Part shown: piece after piece, positions 8,079 through 16,162 of the stretch
Position numbering within the stretch: position 1 is the stretch's first letter
Layout of the letters: every line of letters starts with the position of its first letter
Assembly (NCBI RefSeq): GCF_000013005.1
Contig: NC_007722.1
Span: forward strand, 2,237,501-2,301,500
Length of the DNA stretch: 64,000 nucleotides
Reading direction: 5' to 3'
Origin: Erythrobacter litoralis HTCC2594
Lineage (GTDB): Bacteria > Pseudomonadota > Alphaproteobacteria > Sphingomonadales > Sphingomonadaceae
Position numbers and translations under genes: made by a program
Notes under the pieces: generated by a model
Database searches by the model: none
What the model was told of the DNA's origin: nothing
The model's input: only the letters and a program-made list of their open reading frames with translations

Positions 8079-8228
8079 TCAGTGCGCGCCGAAGAGGCGC
8101 TGCCAGATGGTCGGTTGATCCATCGATTGAATGGGACCGTGCGCCATGAAGCGCGTGCTCGCGTCGCTATAGGGCCGCGGGCTGCTCCACGTGTCGGGCC
8201 GGCTGCTGCGGAAGGAATAACTGCTCAT
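8079..8228 (-). CDS. 49-residue conserved small protein, paralogue B
   Basis: This is the tandem paralogue of the gene at 7828-7977 and lies 101 bases upstream of it on the same strand. It encodes 49 residues: start MSSYSFRSSRPD, middle PRPYSDASTRF, end LFGAH. AGGAG stands seven to eight bases before the ATG. An in-frame ATG at 8273 would add 15 unrelated residues and is not used by copy A, so the shorter start is preferred. A stable inverted repeat (8240-8272) ends directly at the ribosome-binding site. The nearest upstream gene on this strand is tRNA-Trp. Function is unknown. The aromatic and proline-rich conserved core looks like a binding motif rather than an enzyme. Confidence 0.8.
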   Translation of the reverse strand: MSSYSFRSSRPDTWSSPRPYSDASTRFMAHGPIQSMDQPTIWQRLFGAH

Positions 8229-8239
8229 TGGCGTGCTCC

Positions 8240-8272
8240 TGTCGATGCGAAACCCTACTCGGTTCATCGACA
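8240..8272 (-). promoter_or_regulatory. Inverted repeat abutting the ribosome-binding site of small protein B
   Basis: TGTCGATG at 8240-8247 and CATCGACA at 8265-8272 are perfect 8-bp arms. Read on the minus strand the inner part can extend the helix (AACC with GGTT), leaving a three-base bulge and a six-base loop. The 3' arm ends directly at GGAG of the ribosome-binding site. It may be a leader hairpin affecting translation or a repressor site. Only the symmetry and position are observed. Confidence 0.5.
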
Positions 8273-8354
8273 ACTACGCACGGTTTGCCTGATAGTTCCC
8301 TGAATCGAGACGTCGTCCGAGGTTCAGGATCCTTAACGCGGCGATGGTGGGAAA

Positions 8355-8430
8355 TGGCAGGGGTGACAGGATTCGAACCCGTGGCCCTCGGTTTTGGAGA
8401 CCGATGCTCTACCAACTGAGCTACACCCCT
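8355..8430 (-). tRNA. tRNA-Trp (CCA anticodon)
   Basis: A 76-base cloverleaf with a paired acceptor stem (AGGGGTG with CACCCCT), the D arm, an anticodon arm TCGGT-CTCCAAA-ACCGA giving anticodon CCA, the T arm with GTTCGAAT, discriminator G and an encoded 3' CCA. It lies on the same strand as secE-nusG but 3.1 kb upstream. Confidence 0.97.
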
Positions 8431-8497
8431 GCAGCGGTGGCGCGCTCTAGGGCATAGCGGGGCCGCTAGGCAAGCGTGGAATCGCATCGCCGCGCGA

Positions 8498-9241
8498 TTG
8501 TCGCATTTCCACATGACAGTGCAGGCTTGGCGATGGCATATTGCGCGCGCCATGCATGCGCCGCGCCCATATGCCATTCCGGTGGACCTGCTGTTGCTCG
8601 CCTATCGCAACGGCATTTTCCCGATGGCCGACAGTCGGCACGACCAGGAAGTGTTCTGGGTCGAGCCGCGCGACCGCGCAATCATCCCGATCGGCGGATT
8701 CCGCTGTTCACGCTCGCTCGCACGGACATTGCGGCGCGAACGCTTCACGGTGACCTACGATCGCGACTTCGAAGCCGTGGTGCGCGGCTGCGCCGAGCCG
8801 CGGCCCGACCATCCGGAGAGCTGGATCAGCGAACGCATCATCGCCAGCTATCGGGATCTCCACGCCGCAGGCCATGCGCATTCGATCGAATGCTGGCAGG
8901 ACGGGGAGCTCGTCGGCGGCGTCTATGGCGTCGCTTTCGACCGCGTGTTCTGCGGCGAGAGCATGTTCAGCCGCGAGCGCGATGCTTCGAAAGTCGCGCT
9001 GGCGTGGCTCATGGCTTTGCTGGAGCGGGCCGGATGCGAATTGTTCGACTGCCAGTTCATGACCGGGCACCTCGCCTCGCTCGGTGCGGTCGAACTGCCG
9101 CAGGCGGACTATCTGCAGAAACTGGAGGCTGCGAGTGGTTCGCAGCCGCGCTCGCTAAAGCAAGCCTACGATTCGCTGCTGGCGGAAGCGCCCGATTCAC
9201 CCGGAAAACTCATCGCGCAATCCTTGACCCAGACATCGTAG
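8498..9241 (+). CDS. aat: Leucyl/phenylalanyl-tRNA--protein transferase
   Basis: Aat transfers Leu or Phe from aminoacyl-tRNA to N-terminal Arg or Lys, making N-degron substrates for ClpAP. The 247-residue frame carries the family motifs: LLAYRNGIFPMAD near the N-terminus, FWVEPRDRAIIP, HSIECW, LVGGVYGVAF, FCGESMFS and the C-terminal FDCQFMTGHLASLGA. The start is uncertain. ATGs at 8498, 8513 and 8552 are in frame, none has a strong ribosome-binding site, and homologues often begin close to the third. The last 76 bases overlap the 3' end of the convergent DUF2155 gene, an antisense overlap of two apparently real coding ends. Confidence 0.95.
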   Translation: MSHFHMTVQAWRWHIARAMHAPRPYAIPVDLLLLAYRNGIFPMADSRHDQEVFWVEPRDRAIIPIGGFRCSRSLARTLRRERFTVTYDRDFEAVVRGCAEPRPDHPESWISERIIASYRDLHAAGHAHSIECWQDGELVGGVYGVAFDRVFCGESMFSRERDASKVALAWLMALLERAGCELFDCQFMTGHLASLGAVELPQADYLQKLEAASGSQPRSLKQAYDSLLAEAPDSPGKLIAQSLTQTS

Positions 9242-9705
9242 ACCGGATGCTCGACGACATTGAGGCTGGGCGAGCGCTGGAACATCCAGCCCGAGAAGAT
9301 CTTGCGCCACTCGCCTTCATCCTCGCCCTTGCCTTCGACCAGGACCTGCACGAATGCGCCGGTTTCTTGCGGCATTTCCCACGGCGCGGTGCGCTCGCAG
9401 GCCGAGAGACGGACGATGATGTCGCCGATCCGGCGCGATTCGCCCGGGCTCATTTCCAGGTCCTGCGAGATATTGTTGCGCTTGTTGAGCAGACCCAGCG
9501 TCGCGACACGCTCTTCCATCGGGGTCGCCCCGCTCACATCGGGCGCGGCACGAGTGCCGGTATCCTGCCGAAGCTCTTCGGGAATATCCGTCTCGACGGC
9601 TTCCGGCGCTTCGGGTTCGCTGCTGCACGCACCCAGCACGAGCGCCGGGGCCGCCAAACACCATATTGGTCGGAAGCCGCGCACGGTCAGTCGCCGGGGC
9701 TCCAT
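9166..9705 (-). CDS. DUF2155-domain lipoprotein
   Basis: This 179-residue protein has a lipoprotein signal (hydrophobic stretch then LGAC, acylated Cys near residue 27), an acidic linker and a DUF2155 domain from about 75 to 163 (NNISQDLEM, ACERTAPWE, FSGWMFQRSPSLNVVEHPVYDVWVKDC in pieces). The family occurs in alphaproteobacteria and has no established function. Its start overlaps the NDUFA12-type gene by 19 bases, so it is the last gene of the recX-DUF192-NDUFA12 run. The C-terminal 16 residues lie opposite the end of aat. Confidence 0.9.
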   Translation of the reverse strand: MEPRRLTVRGFRPIWCLAAPALVLGACSSEPEAPEAVETDIPEELRQDTGTRAAPDVSGATPMEERVATLGLLNKRNNISQDLEMSPGESRRIGDIIVRLSACERTAPWEMPQETGAFVQVLVEGKGEDEGEWRKIFSGWMFQRSPSLNVVEHPVYDVWVKDCAMSFPGESGASASSES

Positions 9706-10109
9706 GCTTCGTAGTCGCCGACCGCAGCCGCGCGTTTTCCGCCGCGTTCGAGTGCACCCTGCGGGCGATAGGCCTGCGGCGTACCGGTCGCATTGGGGGT
9801 GTAGTCCACCTCCCAGATCCTGGGCGGCGGGAGGAAACTTTCGGGCACATCCTCGAAGGCCCCATGGAGCCAGCCGTGCCATTCGGCGGGTACGCGGCTG
9901 GCATCGTTGGCACCGTTGTAGATAACCCAGCGACGCTCCCGGCCGGTGTAGGATCCGCCGGTGGGCAGATCGTCCCGCTTGTTCTTCGAACGATAATACT
10001 TGTTGCCCTGCGCATCGGTGCCGACATGTTCGCCCCGACGCGCCGTGAACAGCTGGGTGCCGATGGTCGCGCCATCCCACCAGGTGAAGATCTTTCCGAG
10101 AATGCTCAT
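9687..10109 (-). CDS. NADH:ubiquinone oxidoreductase subunit NDUFA12 family
   Basis: This 140-residue protein has the NDUFA12 (B17.2) fold signature: GTQLFTARRGEHVGTDAQGN, KYYRSK, RRWVIYNG, PAEWHGWLH, and a C-terminal PxYRPQGAL-like segment. In mitochondria and alphaproteobacteria this is an accessory subunit on the peripheral arm of complex I. The gene sits apart from a nuo operon, which is usual, and is followed by the DUF2155 gene with a 19-base overlap. No signal peptide is seen. Confidence 0.93.
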   Translation of the reverse strand: MSILGKIFTWWDGATIGTQLFTARRGEHVGTDAQGNKYYRSKNKRDDLPTGGSYTGRERRWVIYNGANDASRVPAEWHGWLHGAFEDVPESFLPPPRIWEVDYTPNATGTPQAYRPQGALERGGKRAAAVGDYEAWSPGD

Positions 10110-10173
10110 CGCGAAGGGCCGATTAGCCGATCAGGCGGGGCTGGCCAAGCGCCAACTTTTCCCGCCTCCGACT

Positions 10174-10686
10174 TCACCAGGCCACGGCATCGCCCGACGC
10201 GATCCCCAGTTCTGCCGCACGACCGCCGGCGATCTCGAGGATCGCACTGACGGCGCCCTCGGACTCAACGCCGTCGAGCGAGTAGGGCGTGGTCATCGCC
10301 GCGATATTGGCGATCCGCCCGTCCGGACCGATGAAAATGATATCGAGCGGGATCGGCGTGTTCTTCATCCAGAAGCGCGCCGGCCGCAGATCGTCGCGCG
10401 GAAAGATCATCGCTTCGTCCGGCCCGAGTTCGGTGCGGAACATCAGCCCGCGCGTTTGCGCTTCGGGCGTATCGGCGACTTCGGCGCGGAAGCGGTGCAC
10501 CGTGTCGCCACTCGTCACCGTTAGCGGCACCACTTCCAGCCCCGATACGGGATGGGTCGTAGCTGCGTCCTGTGTCTCGCTCGCGGCAACGGCGGTATCG
10601 GCCCCGGCCTGCGGCGAGCACGCCATCAGGATCGCGGCCGCAATTCCGGACAGAGCTTTTCTCATTCGCATGCTTCGCGCACCCAT
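10174..10686 (-). CDS. DUF192 family lipoprotein
   Basis: This 170-residue protein carries an N-terminal export signal ending LMAC (Cys near 23) and a DUF192 domain (FRAEVADTPEAQTRGLMFR, FPRDD, FWMKNTPIPLDIIFI, ISxY-type C-terminus). The domain is widespread, compact and of unknown function. The start at 10686 has GAGG seven bases upstream and gives a normal lipoprotein leader. Later ATGs at 10671 and 10665 exist, and the last forms ATGA with the recX stop. The gene overlaps the end of recX by 25 bases, suggesting translational coupling. Confidence 0.88.
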   Translation of the reverse strand: MGARSMRMRKALSGIAAAILMACSPQAGADTAVAASETQDAATTHPVSGLEVVPLTVTSGDTVHRFRAEVADTPEAQTRGLMFRTELGPDEAMIFPRDDLRPARFWMKNTPIPLDIIFIGPDGRIANIAAMTTPYSLDGVESEGAVSAILEIAGGRAAELGIASGDAVAW

Positions 10687-11222
10687 TCTTCCGCCTCATC
10701 CTCGCTCGCCGCATCGAGCACGGCCTTCGCTTCGGCAAAGCCATGGCCCGCCCGGATCATCGCCGCAAGATGCTTCTCGCGCATGGCCGGATCGACGGAT
10801 TGCAGCGCGAACGGGCCGAACCGCCGCTTGCGCGCCATGTGCAGTGCGGCTTCGCGGGCGTCGAAGGCGCTGGCGCCAACCTCATCGCGGGTTTCCTCGT
10901 CTATCCCCGCCTGGTGCAGGGCCTGGCCGATCCGGCGCGGTCCGTAGCCGCGGCGCAGCAGGTCATTGCTCTTGGCTCGGGCAAAGGCCGTATCGTCGAT
11001 GTAGCCGAGCTCGACATAACGCGCGACGACGGTGGCAATATCGGGATCGCTCTCGCCGTCCCACCCACGCTCGCGCACTTTGCGCTTGAGATAGGCCTCG
11101 AGCTTGCCGGCACTGGTCGCAAACCGCGCCACGTAAGCCAGCGCCAGATCCTTCAGCCGGGTCTCGTCAAGCGGGCGAGGCGGCTTTTTTCTGCGACGTT
11201 TGGATGGTGGAGGCTCGTCCAT
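10662..11222 (-). CDS. recX: Regulatory protein RecX
   Basis: RecX binds RecA filaments and limits recombinase activity. The product from the ATG at 11222 is 186 residues, and an upstream in-frame start at 11252 would add ten. After a basic, proline-rich N-terminus come three-helix repeats typical of RecX: ALAYVARFATSAGKLEAYLKRK, YVELGYIDDTAFA and LLRRGYGPRRIGQAL. The sequence ends in EEWVREACE. recA is not in the window, which is common in this group. It begins a run with DUF192, NDUFA12 and DUF2155. Confidence 0.92.
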   Translation of the reverse strand: MDEPPPSKRRRKKPPRPLDETRLKDLALAYVARFATSAGKLEAYLKRKVRERGWDGESDPDIATVVARYVELGYIDDTAFARAKSNDLLRRGYGPRRIGQALHQAGIDEETRDEVGASAFDAREAALHMARKRRFGPFALQSVDPAMREKHLAAMIRAGHGFAEAKAVLDAASEDEAEEWVREACE

Positions 11223-11351
11223 TGGCCATATTCGTGCCACAGTCCTTTTCAAATGGGAAAATAATATGACGGTGCAAAGACATCAAATTGCCCCGCGCTC
11301 AGGGACAGGATGCGCCTAAGTGCGCGTAATCACACGGGTTTCGCATAAAAT

Positions 11352-13085
11352 ATGACTGATCAGACGCTGACACCGACACCCATCGACTGCCCGCTGCCGC
11401 GCCGTCGGTCGGATTTCGACACCTTTGCCGAAGCCATCGACTACGCCGCGCGCAGCGAGAAGGGCATGAACTTCCACGATATGCGTGGCCAGTTGGAGCG
11501 CGTATATCCCTATCGCCAGATGCGCGAAGACGCCCTGCAGATGGCCCGTCGCCTGGTCGCCGCCGGGGTCGAAAAGGAAGACCGGGTCGCGCTGATCGCC
11601 GAGACCGTGCCGGAGTTCACCGCGATGTTCTGCGCTTGCGTCTACGTCGGTGCCTGGCCGGTGCCCCTGCCCCTGCCCACGACCTTCGGCGGCAAGGGCA
11701 GCTATGTCGAACAGCTGGGCGTTCAGCTTTCAAGCAGCGACCCCGCCTTTCTGTTTTACCCGCCCGAAATAGCGGAAATGGCCGAAGAAGCAGTCGCCAA
11801 GCAGGGCTGCAAGGGTGCGGACTGGACCAGCTTTGCCGAACGCGATGCGCCGGATTGCGAATTTCCGGAGATCACGCCCGACGATATTTGTTACCTGCAA
11901 TATTCGAGCGGCTCGACCCGCTTCCCGACCGGCGTCGCCGTCACGCACCGCGCGCTGCTGCATAACCTCTCGGGCCACGCCATCACCATGAATATCGGCG
12001 AAGGCGACCGCGGGGTAAGCTGGCTGCCGTGGTATCACGACATGGGCCTGGTCGGTTGTTTCCTGTCGATGGTCGGCAACCAGGTCAGCTCGGATTATCT
12101 CAAGACCGAGCACTTCGCCCGCCGCCCGCTGGCATGGCTCGACATGATTACCCGCAATCCCGGGCAGACCATGAGCTATTCGCCCACCTTCGGCTACGAC
12201 ATCTGCGCTCGCCGCATCTCCAGCCAAAGCCATGTCGACGAACGTTTCGACCTCTCGCGCTGGCGGCTCGCGGGCAATGGCGCGGACATGATCCGGCCCG
12301 ACGTGATGCAAAGCTTCGTCAACGCTTTCGCGCCTGCCGGATTCAAGGCCAGCGCGTTCACGCCCAGCTACGGCCTTGCCGAAGCGACGCTGGCAGTGAC
12401 GGTCATGCCGCCGGGCGAAGGCATCAGGGTCGAGCTGGTCGAGGAAGAGCGGCTGTCGGGCCAGCATCGCGATCTCAGCAAACCGGCGCGGTATCGTGCG
12501 ATCGTCAATTGCGGCAAGCCACTGCCCGACATGGACGTCGAGATCCGCGGGCCCGGTGACGAGGTCAAGGGCGACCACCAGATCGGCAAAGTGTGGTGCC
12601 GCGGGCCGAGCGTCATGCATTCCTATTTCCGCGATCCCGAAGCTACCGACGATTGCCTGGTGGATGGTTGGCTCGACACCGGCGACATGGGCTACATGGC
12701 CGATGGCTACCTGTTCATCGTCGGTCGCGCCAAGGACATGATCATCATCAACGGCAAGAACCACTGGCCGCAGGATATCGAATGGGCCGTCGAACAGCTC
12801 CCCGGCTTCAATCATGGGGACATCGCCGCATTCTCGCTCGAGACCGAGAATGGCGAGGAAGCCCCCGCCGTACTGGTCCATTGCCGCGTGTCCGATCCGC
12901 AGGAACGGGCCAAGCTGCACAGTGTCATCAAGGAAAAAGTGCAGGCCGTCACCGGAACAAGCTGCGTCGTCGAACTGGTGCCGCCGCGAACCCTGCCGCG
13001 CACGAGCTCAGGCAAGCTGAGCCGCGCCAAGGCCAAGAAGCTCTACCTCTCGGGTGAAATCCAGCCGCTGGATCTGGCCGCCTGA
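11352..13085 (+). CDS. Fatty acyl-AMP ligase / AMP-binding protein
   Basis: This 577-residue adenylate-forming enzyme resembles fatty acyl-AMP ligases (FAAL), which activate fatty acids for transfer to an acyl carrier protein rather than to CoA. The nucleotide loop YLQYSSGSTRFPTGVAVTH-type motif spans 181-199, split here by family-specific residues. Downstream come WLPWYHDMGLVG, GLAEATLAVT and DTGDMGY. The C-terminal catalytic lysine is near 555 (TSSGKLSRAK). In Sphingomonadales and Caulobacter such ligases take part in sphingolipid assembly, but no serine palmitoyltransferase gene is nearby, so that role is inference. The ATG lacks a clear ribosome-binding site and follows an AT-rich leader. 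Confidence 0.88.
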   Translation: MTDQTLTPTPIDCPLPRRRSDFDTFAEAIDYAARSEKGMNFHDMRGQLERVYPYRQMREDALQMARRLVAAGVEKEDRVALIAETVPEFTAMFCACVYVGAWPVPLPLPTTFGGKGSYVEQLGVQLSSSDPAFLFYPPEIAEMAEEAVAKQGCKGADWTSFAERDAPDCEFPEITPDDICYLQYSSGSTRFPTGVAVTHRALLHNLSGHAITMNIGEGDRGVSWLPWYHDMGLVGCFLSMVGNQVSSDYLKTEHFARRPLAWLDMITRNPGQTMSYSPTFGYDICARRISSQSHVDERFDLSRWRLAGNGADMIRPDVMQSFVNAFAPAGFKASAFTPSYGLAEATLAVTVMPPGEGIRVELVEEERLSGQHRDLSKPARYRAIVNCGKPLPDMDVEIRGPGDEVKGDHQIGKVWCRGPSVMHSYFRDPEATDDCLVDGWLDTGDMGYMADGYLFIVGRAKDMIIINGKNHWPQDIEWAVEQLPGFNHGDIAAFSLETENGEEAPAVLVHCRVSDPQERAKLHSVIKEKVQAVTGTSCVVELVPPRTLPRTSSGKLSRAKAKKLYLSGEIQPLDLAA

Positions 13086-13098
13086 CCGGCGAGGGAGC

Positions 13099-13944
13099 CT
13101 ACTGCGCGATCACCCATTTGCCTTGGCGGAAGCGATAGATATGCGGGCTGACGCAGCGCGGCTGCGCCGCGCAGTCTTCCTCGACCGTGATGCGGAAGCC
13201 ATCGAGCATCGGCCCGCTCGGCATGACGCCGATGAAGACTGCGCTGTCCGACACGGCGGTGGCCAACAGGTCCGGTCCAGCGGCGGCGGCAATTGGCGCC
13301 CAGGCCTCTAGGTCGGCCAGCATGCTCGGCAGGTAATCATAGTCCTGGAACAGAGTCGCATTGCTGCGCAGGGCGGTCCCGTCGGGGAGCGGGGGCAAGC
13401 CCGAGGCGGTCTGTTCGCGCGCGACCTTCCATGCTTCGGCCTCGCTCAGGCCCAGTTCGGCAACTGTGGCGGGCATCGCCAGCATGATCGTCTCCGGGCT
13501 GTCGAAGGCGAGGATGGCGAACAGATCGTCTCCGATCGCCCGGTGGTAGGGCAGTGATCCCTTCGCCCCGAAATTCTCGCGGATATTGGCCATGTAGCGT
13601 GCGTCTCGCACCAGCACGCGCAAGTCGGCGCGCCCGGGCGGCGGCGGCCGGTAGGAGATATTGGCGACGTACTCGCTCGCGATCGCAGTGCATTCGTCGG
13701 CACTCGCCGTGGTGCAGAAGCCGTAGATGCGGTGCAAATTGATGGTCGCATCATCCCAGCCTTCCATGCCGGTCACATCGACCCGCAACGGATCGTCCGC
13801 GCCGATGGCCAGTTCGGCACCCGGAAACGCCGCCTGCAATTGCGGCAGCAGCTGGCGCGCGAATTCACCTTCGCTGCCCTGGGCTTGCGCCGGTGCCGCG
13901 ATGCATCCGGCAAGGGCCAATAGGCCCGCCGCACGTCTTTTCAT
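13099..13944 (-). CDS. Exported protein of unknown function
   Basis: The start at 13944 is supported by GGGGAGAGGATGAC immediately upstream and by a clean signal peptide (MKRRAAGLLALAG, cleavage after AQA near residue 21). The mature part of about 260 residues is a soluble periplasmic protein. Its conserved-looking segments are LRVLVRDARYM, DDLFAILAFDSPETIMLAM, LFQDYDYLPSMLADLEAW and LLATAVSDSAVFIGV. The layout faintly recalls the DUF1444/YtpQ family, a low-confidence comparison. Two cysteine pairs may form disulfides. It converges on the acyl-AMP ligase with 13 bases between stops and diverges from telA. Confidence 0.75.
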   Translation of the reverse strand: MKRRAAGLLALAGCIAAPAQAQGSEGEFARQLLPQLQAAFPGAELAIGADDPLRVDVTGMEGWDDATINLHRIYGFCTTASADECTAIASEYVANISYRPPPPGRADLRVLVRDARYMANIRENFGAKGSLPYHRAIGDDLFAILAFDSPETIMLAMPATVAELGLSEAEAWKVAREQTASGLPPLPDGTALRSNATLFQDYDYLPSMLADLEAWAPIAAAAGPDLLATAVSDSAVFIGVMPSGPMLDGFRITVEEDCAAQPRCVSPHIYRFRQGKWVIAQ

Positions 13945-14123
13945 GTCATCCTCTCCCCGGACGAAGGCCGCTAGCCTATCGCGCGGGAACGGCGAAGGAA
14001 AGGATGGACGCACCACGGCAGATCGGGCAGACTTCCGACAGCACTCGACGAGCCGCAGGCCGGTCACTTGAACTTCGTGTCTTAGACACCTAATACAGTT
14101 GCTGAAGGAGCACTCTCGCAGCC

Positions 14124-15356
14124 ATGGCGACCCCAACGACTGACAACGCGACACATACCGCGACCAAGACCGCTACCGATTTCGACCTCACGCCGCCCGA
14201 TCCCGTACCGCAGGTCGCGCCGGAGAAGGCTGCCGGACTTGTCCCGGTCACCGAAGAGCAGAAGTCCAAGCTGGCCCAAAAGGTCGACGGCTTCGTGACC
14301 GATCTCGTGTCGATCGATGCCAATTCGCCCGAATTCGGGAAGAAGGTCGACCAGATCACCAATATGGGCCGCAAGGAAATCATGGCCGCGGCGGCGCATT
14401 CCAACCGCTTTCTCGACCGCCCGGTCCGCGCGATGGACCAGGACGAAGGCGTCGGCGCAAACCTCGCCGAACTTCGCACCGTCGTCGAAGAGCTCGACCC
14501 ATCCAAGCGCGGCAATCTCACTGGCCCGCGCAAGCTGCTCGGGATCATTCCCTTCGGCAGCAAGATCAAGAGCTACTTCCGCAGCTATCAGAGCGCGCAA
14601 ACGCATATCCAGCAAATCCTCGCCAAGCTATCCAATGGAAAGGATGAGCTGCTGATGGACAATGCCGCGATCGACGTCGAACGCACCAAGCTGTGGGAAG
14701 CGATGGGTAATCTCGAACAGATGATCCACATCTCGCAGACACTCGACGATCGGCTGGAAGAAAAGGCCGCCGAACTCGACGCGACCGATCCGGCCAAGGC
14801 CAAGGCGATCCGCGAGACGGCATTGTTCTACGTCCGGCAGCGGACGCAAGACCTGCTGACCCAGATGGCGGTCAGCGTGCAGGGCTATCTCGCGCTCGAC
14901 CTCGTCAAGAAGAACAATGTCGAGCTGGTGAAGGGCGTCGACCGCGCCAGCACCACGACCGTCGGCGCGTTGCGCACCGCAGTCACCGTCAGCGAGGCGA
15001 TGACCAACCAGCGGCTGGTCCTGCAGCAGATCACCGCGCTCAACGACACCACTGCCGGGATCATCGATAGCACCAGCACCATGCTGCGCGAACAGACGGG
15101 TAAGATCCACGAGCAGGCCGCCAGCAGCACGATTCCGCTGGAAACGCTGCAGCGCGCCTTCCAGAACATCTACGATACGATGGACGAAGTGGACGAGTTC
15201 AAGGTCCGCGCGCTCTCCAGCATGAAGGAGACCGTCACGGTGCTGACCGAAGAAGTCGAGAAGTCGAAGGGCTACATCGCCCGCGCCGAGGGGCAGTCGC
15301 AGGCGCAGTCCAAGCTCGCCACGTCGGAACCGTCGCTGCTTGAGCTGGAGGGCTGA
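14124..15356 (+). CDS. telA: TelA family toxic anion resistance protein
   Basis: This 410-residue cytoplasmic protein belongs to the TelA/KlaA family, first named for plasmid tellurite resistance but widespread on chromosomes with an unclear role. It is almost entirely charged alpha-helix with long coiled-coil stretches. The conserved parts GPRKLLGIIPFG, YFRSYQSAQTHIQ, ETALFYVRQRTQDLLTQMAVSVQGYLAL and TTVGALRTAVTVSEA are readable. It heads a three-gene unit: its TGA overlaps the ATG of the XpaC-like gene by one base, and that gene overlaps the PHA-system gene by four. Pairing with XpaC is known in other bacteria. The third partner is unusual. Confidence 0.93.
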   Translation: MATPTTDNATHTATKTATDFDLTPPDPVPQVAPEKAAGLVPVTEEQKSKLAQKVDGFVTDLVSIDANSPEFGKKVDQITNMGRKEIMAAAAHSNRFLDRPVRAMDQDEGVGANLAELRTVVEELDPSKRGNLTGPRKLLGIIPFGSKIKSYFRSYQSAQTHIQQILAKLSNGKDELLMDNAAIDVERTKLWEAMGNLEQMIHISQTLDDRLEEKAAELDATDPAKAKAIRETALFYVRQRTQDLLTQMAVSVQGYLALDLVKKNNVELVKGVDRASTTTVGALRTAVTVSEAMTNQRLVLQQITALNDTTAGIIDSTSTMLREQTGKIHEQAASSTIPLETLQRAFQNIYDTMDEVDEFKVRALSSMKETVTVLTEEVEKSKGYIARAEGQSQAQSKLATSEPSLLELEG

Positions 15357-16162
15357 TGAGCGACGAATACAAATCCTATTCCCGCCGCAGCGACCGCATC
15401 CTCGAAGATGCGCGGCGCGTGCGCGACGACAATCGCAAGGGCGGGCGACACCGGCGCCAGCATTCGATCGGCACGCATTCGGCCCGGGCGAAGCGCAAGA
15501 ACCTGGTTACGCGCGCCAAGTATTTCGCCATGGCGGTCATCGGCATCCTCGCCGCTGCCTCGGTCGCCGGACTGGTGGTTAACGGGATCGGCTTTACCGG
15601 CGTCATCATGGCGGCGTTGGGCGTGCTGGTTTCGGCCTATATCTTCGGCAGCTACCCCAAGGTGAAAACGCCCCAGCGCGCGGATCTCAAAGTCAGCGAC
15701 CCTGAGCGTCTCGTCACCCGCACCGAGATGTGGCTGGAGGAACAGCAACGCTTCCTTCCGCGCAGCGCCAACCGGGTGATCGAGCAATTGGGCGACCGGC
15801 TCGACAATTTGTCCTACCAGCTCCAGCGAGTGCCGGCGGAGCATGAAACCGCGCGCGATATTCGCAAGCTGGTCGGCGAAACGCTGCCCGACATGGTCGA
15901 TAGCTACAAGAACATCCCGCGCCACCTGCAGCGCGAGAAGCGCGGTGAGACCTCGCCCGAGGAGCAGATCACCGAAGGCCTGCAGAAGATCAGCAACGAG
16001 ATCGACCATATCACAAGGAAGCTGGCGCAGGGTTCGATCGACGACCTCGCCATCAAGCACCGTTATCTCGACTACAAATACGGTGAAGGCGTCGAAGGCG
16101 AACAGGCCGACTACGGCGTGCCGCTGCCCGATTTCGACAAGGAAAAGACAGCCAGCCGATGA
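15356..16162 (+). CDS. XpaC-like membrane protein
   Basis: This 268-residue protein has a basic cytoplasmic N-terminus (about 50 residues), two adjacent transmembrane helices at about 56-75 and 78-98, and a long helical cytoplasmic domain. Parts such as FLPRSANRVIEQLGDRLDNL and ETLPDMVDSYKNIPRHL resemble the XpaC family (annotated as 5-bromo-4-chloroindolyl phosphate hydrolysis protein). In Bacillus-type operons xpaC is next to telA, and that arrangement is seen here. The biochemical name comes from a reporter phenotype and should not be taken as an enzyme function. It is translationally coupled at both ends. Confidence 0.75.
   Translation: MSDEYKSYSRRSDRILEDARRVRDDNRKGGRHRRQHSIGTHSARAKRKNLVTRAKYFAMAVIGILAAASVAGLVVNGIGFTGVIMAALGVLVSAYIFGSYPKVKTPQRADLKVSDPERLVTRTEMWLEEQQRFLPRSANRVIEQLGDRLDNLSYQLQRVPAEHETARDIRKLVGETLPDMVDSYKNIPRHLQREKRGETSPEEQITEGLQKISNEIDHITRKLAQGSIDDLAIKHRYLDYKYGEGVEGEQADYGVPLPDFDKEKTASR

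Noticed and set aside
7038..8354. Prophage or integrative element at tRNA-Trp
   Set aside because: No integrase, phage structural gene or repeat of the tRNA 3' end was found. The region is described as a possible insertion only.
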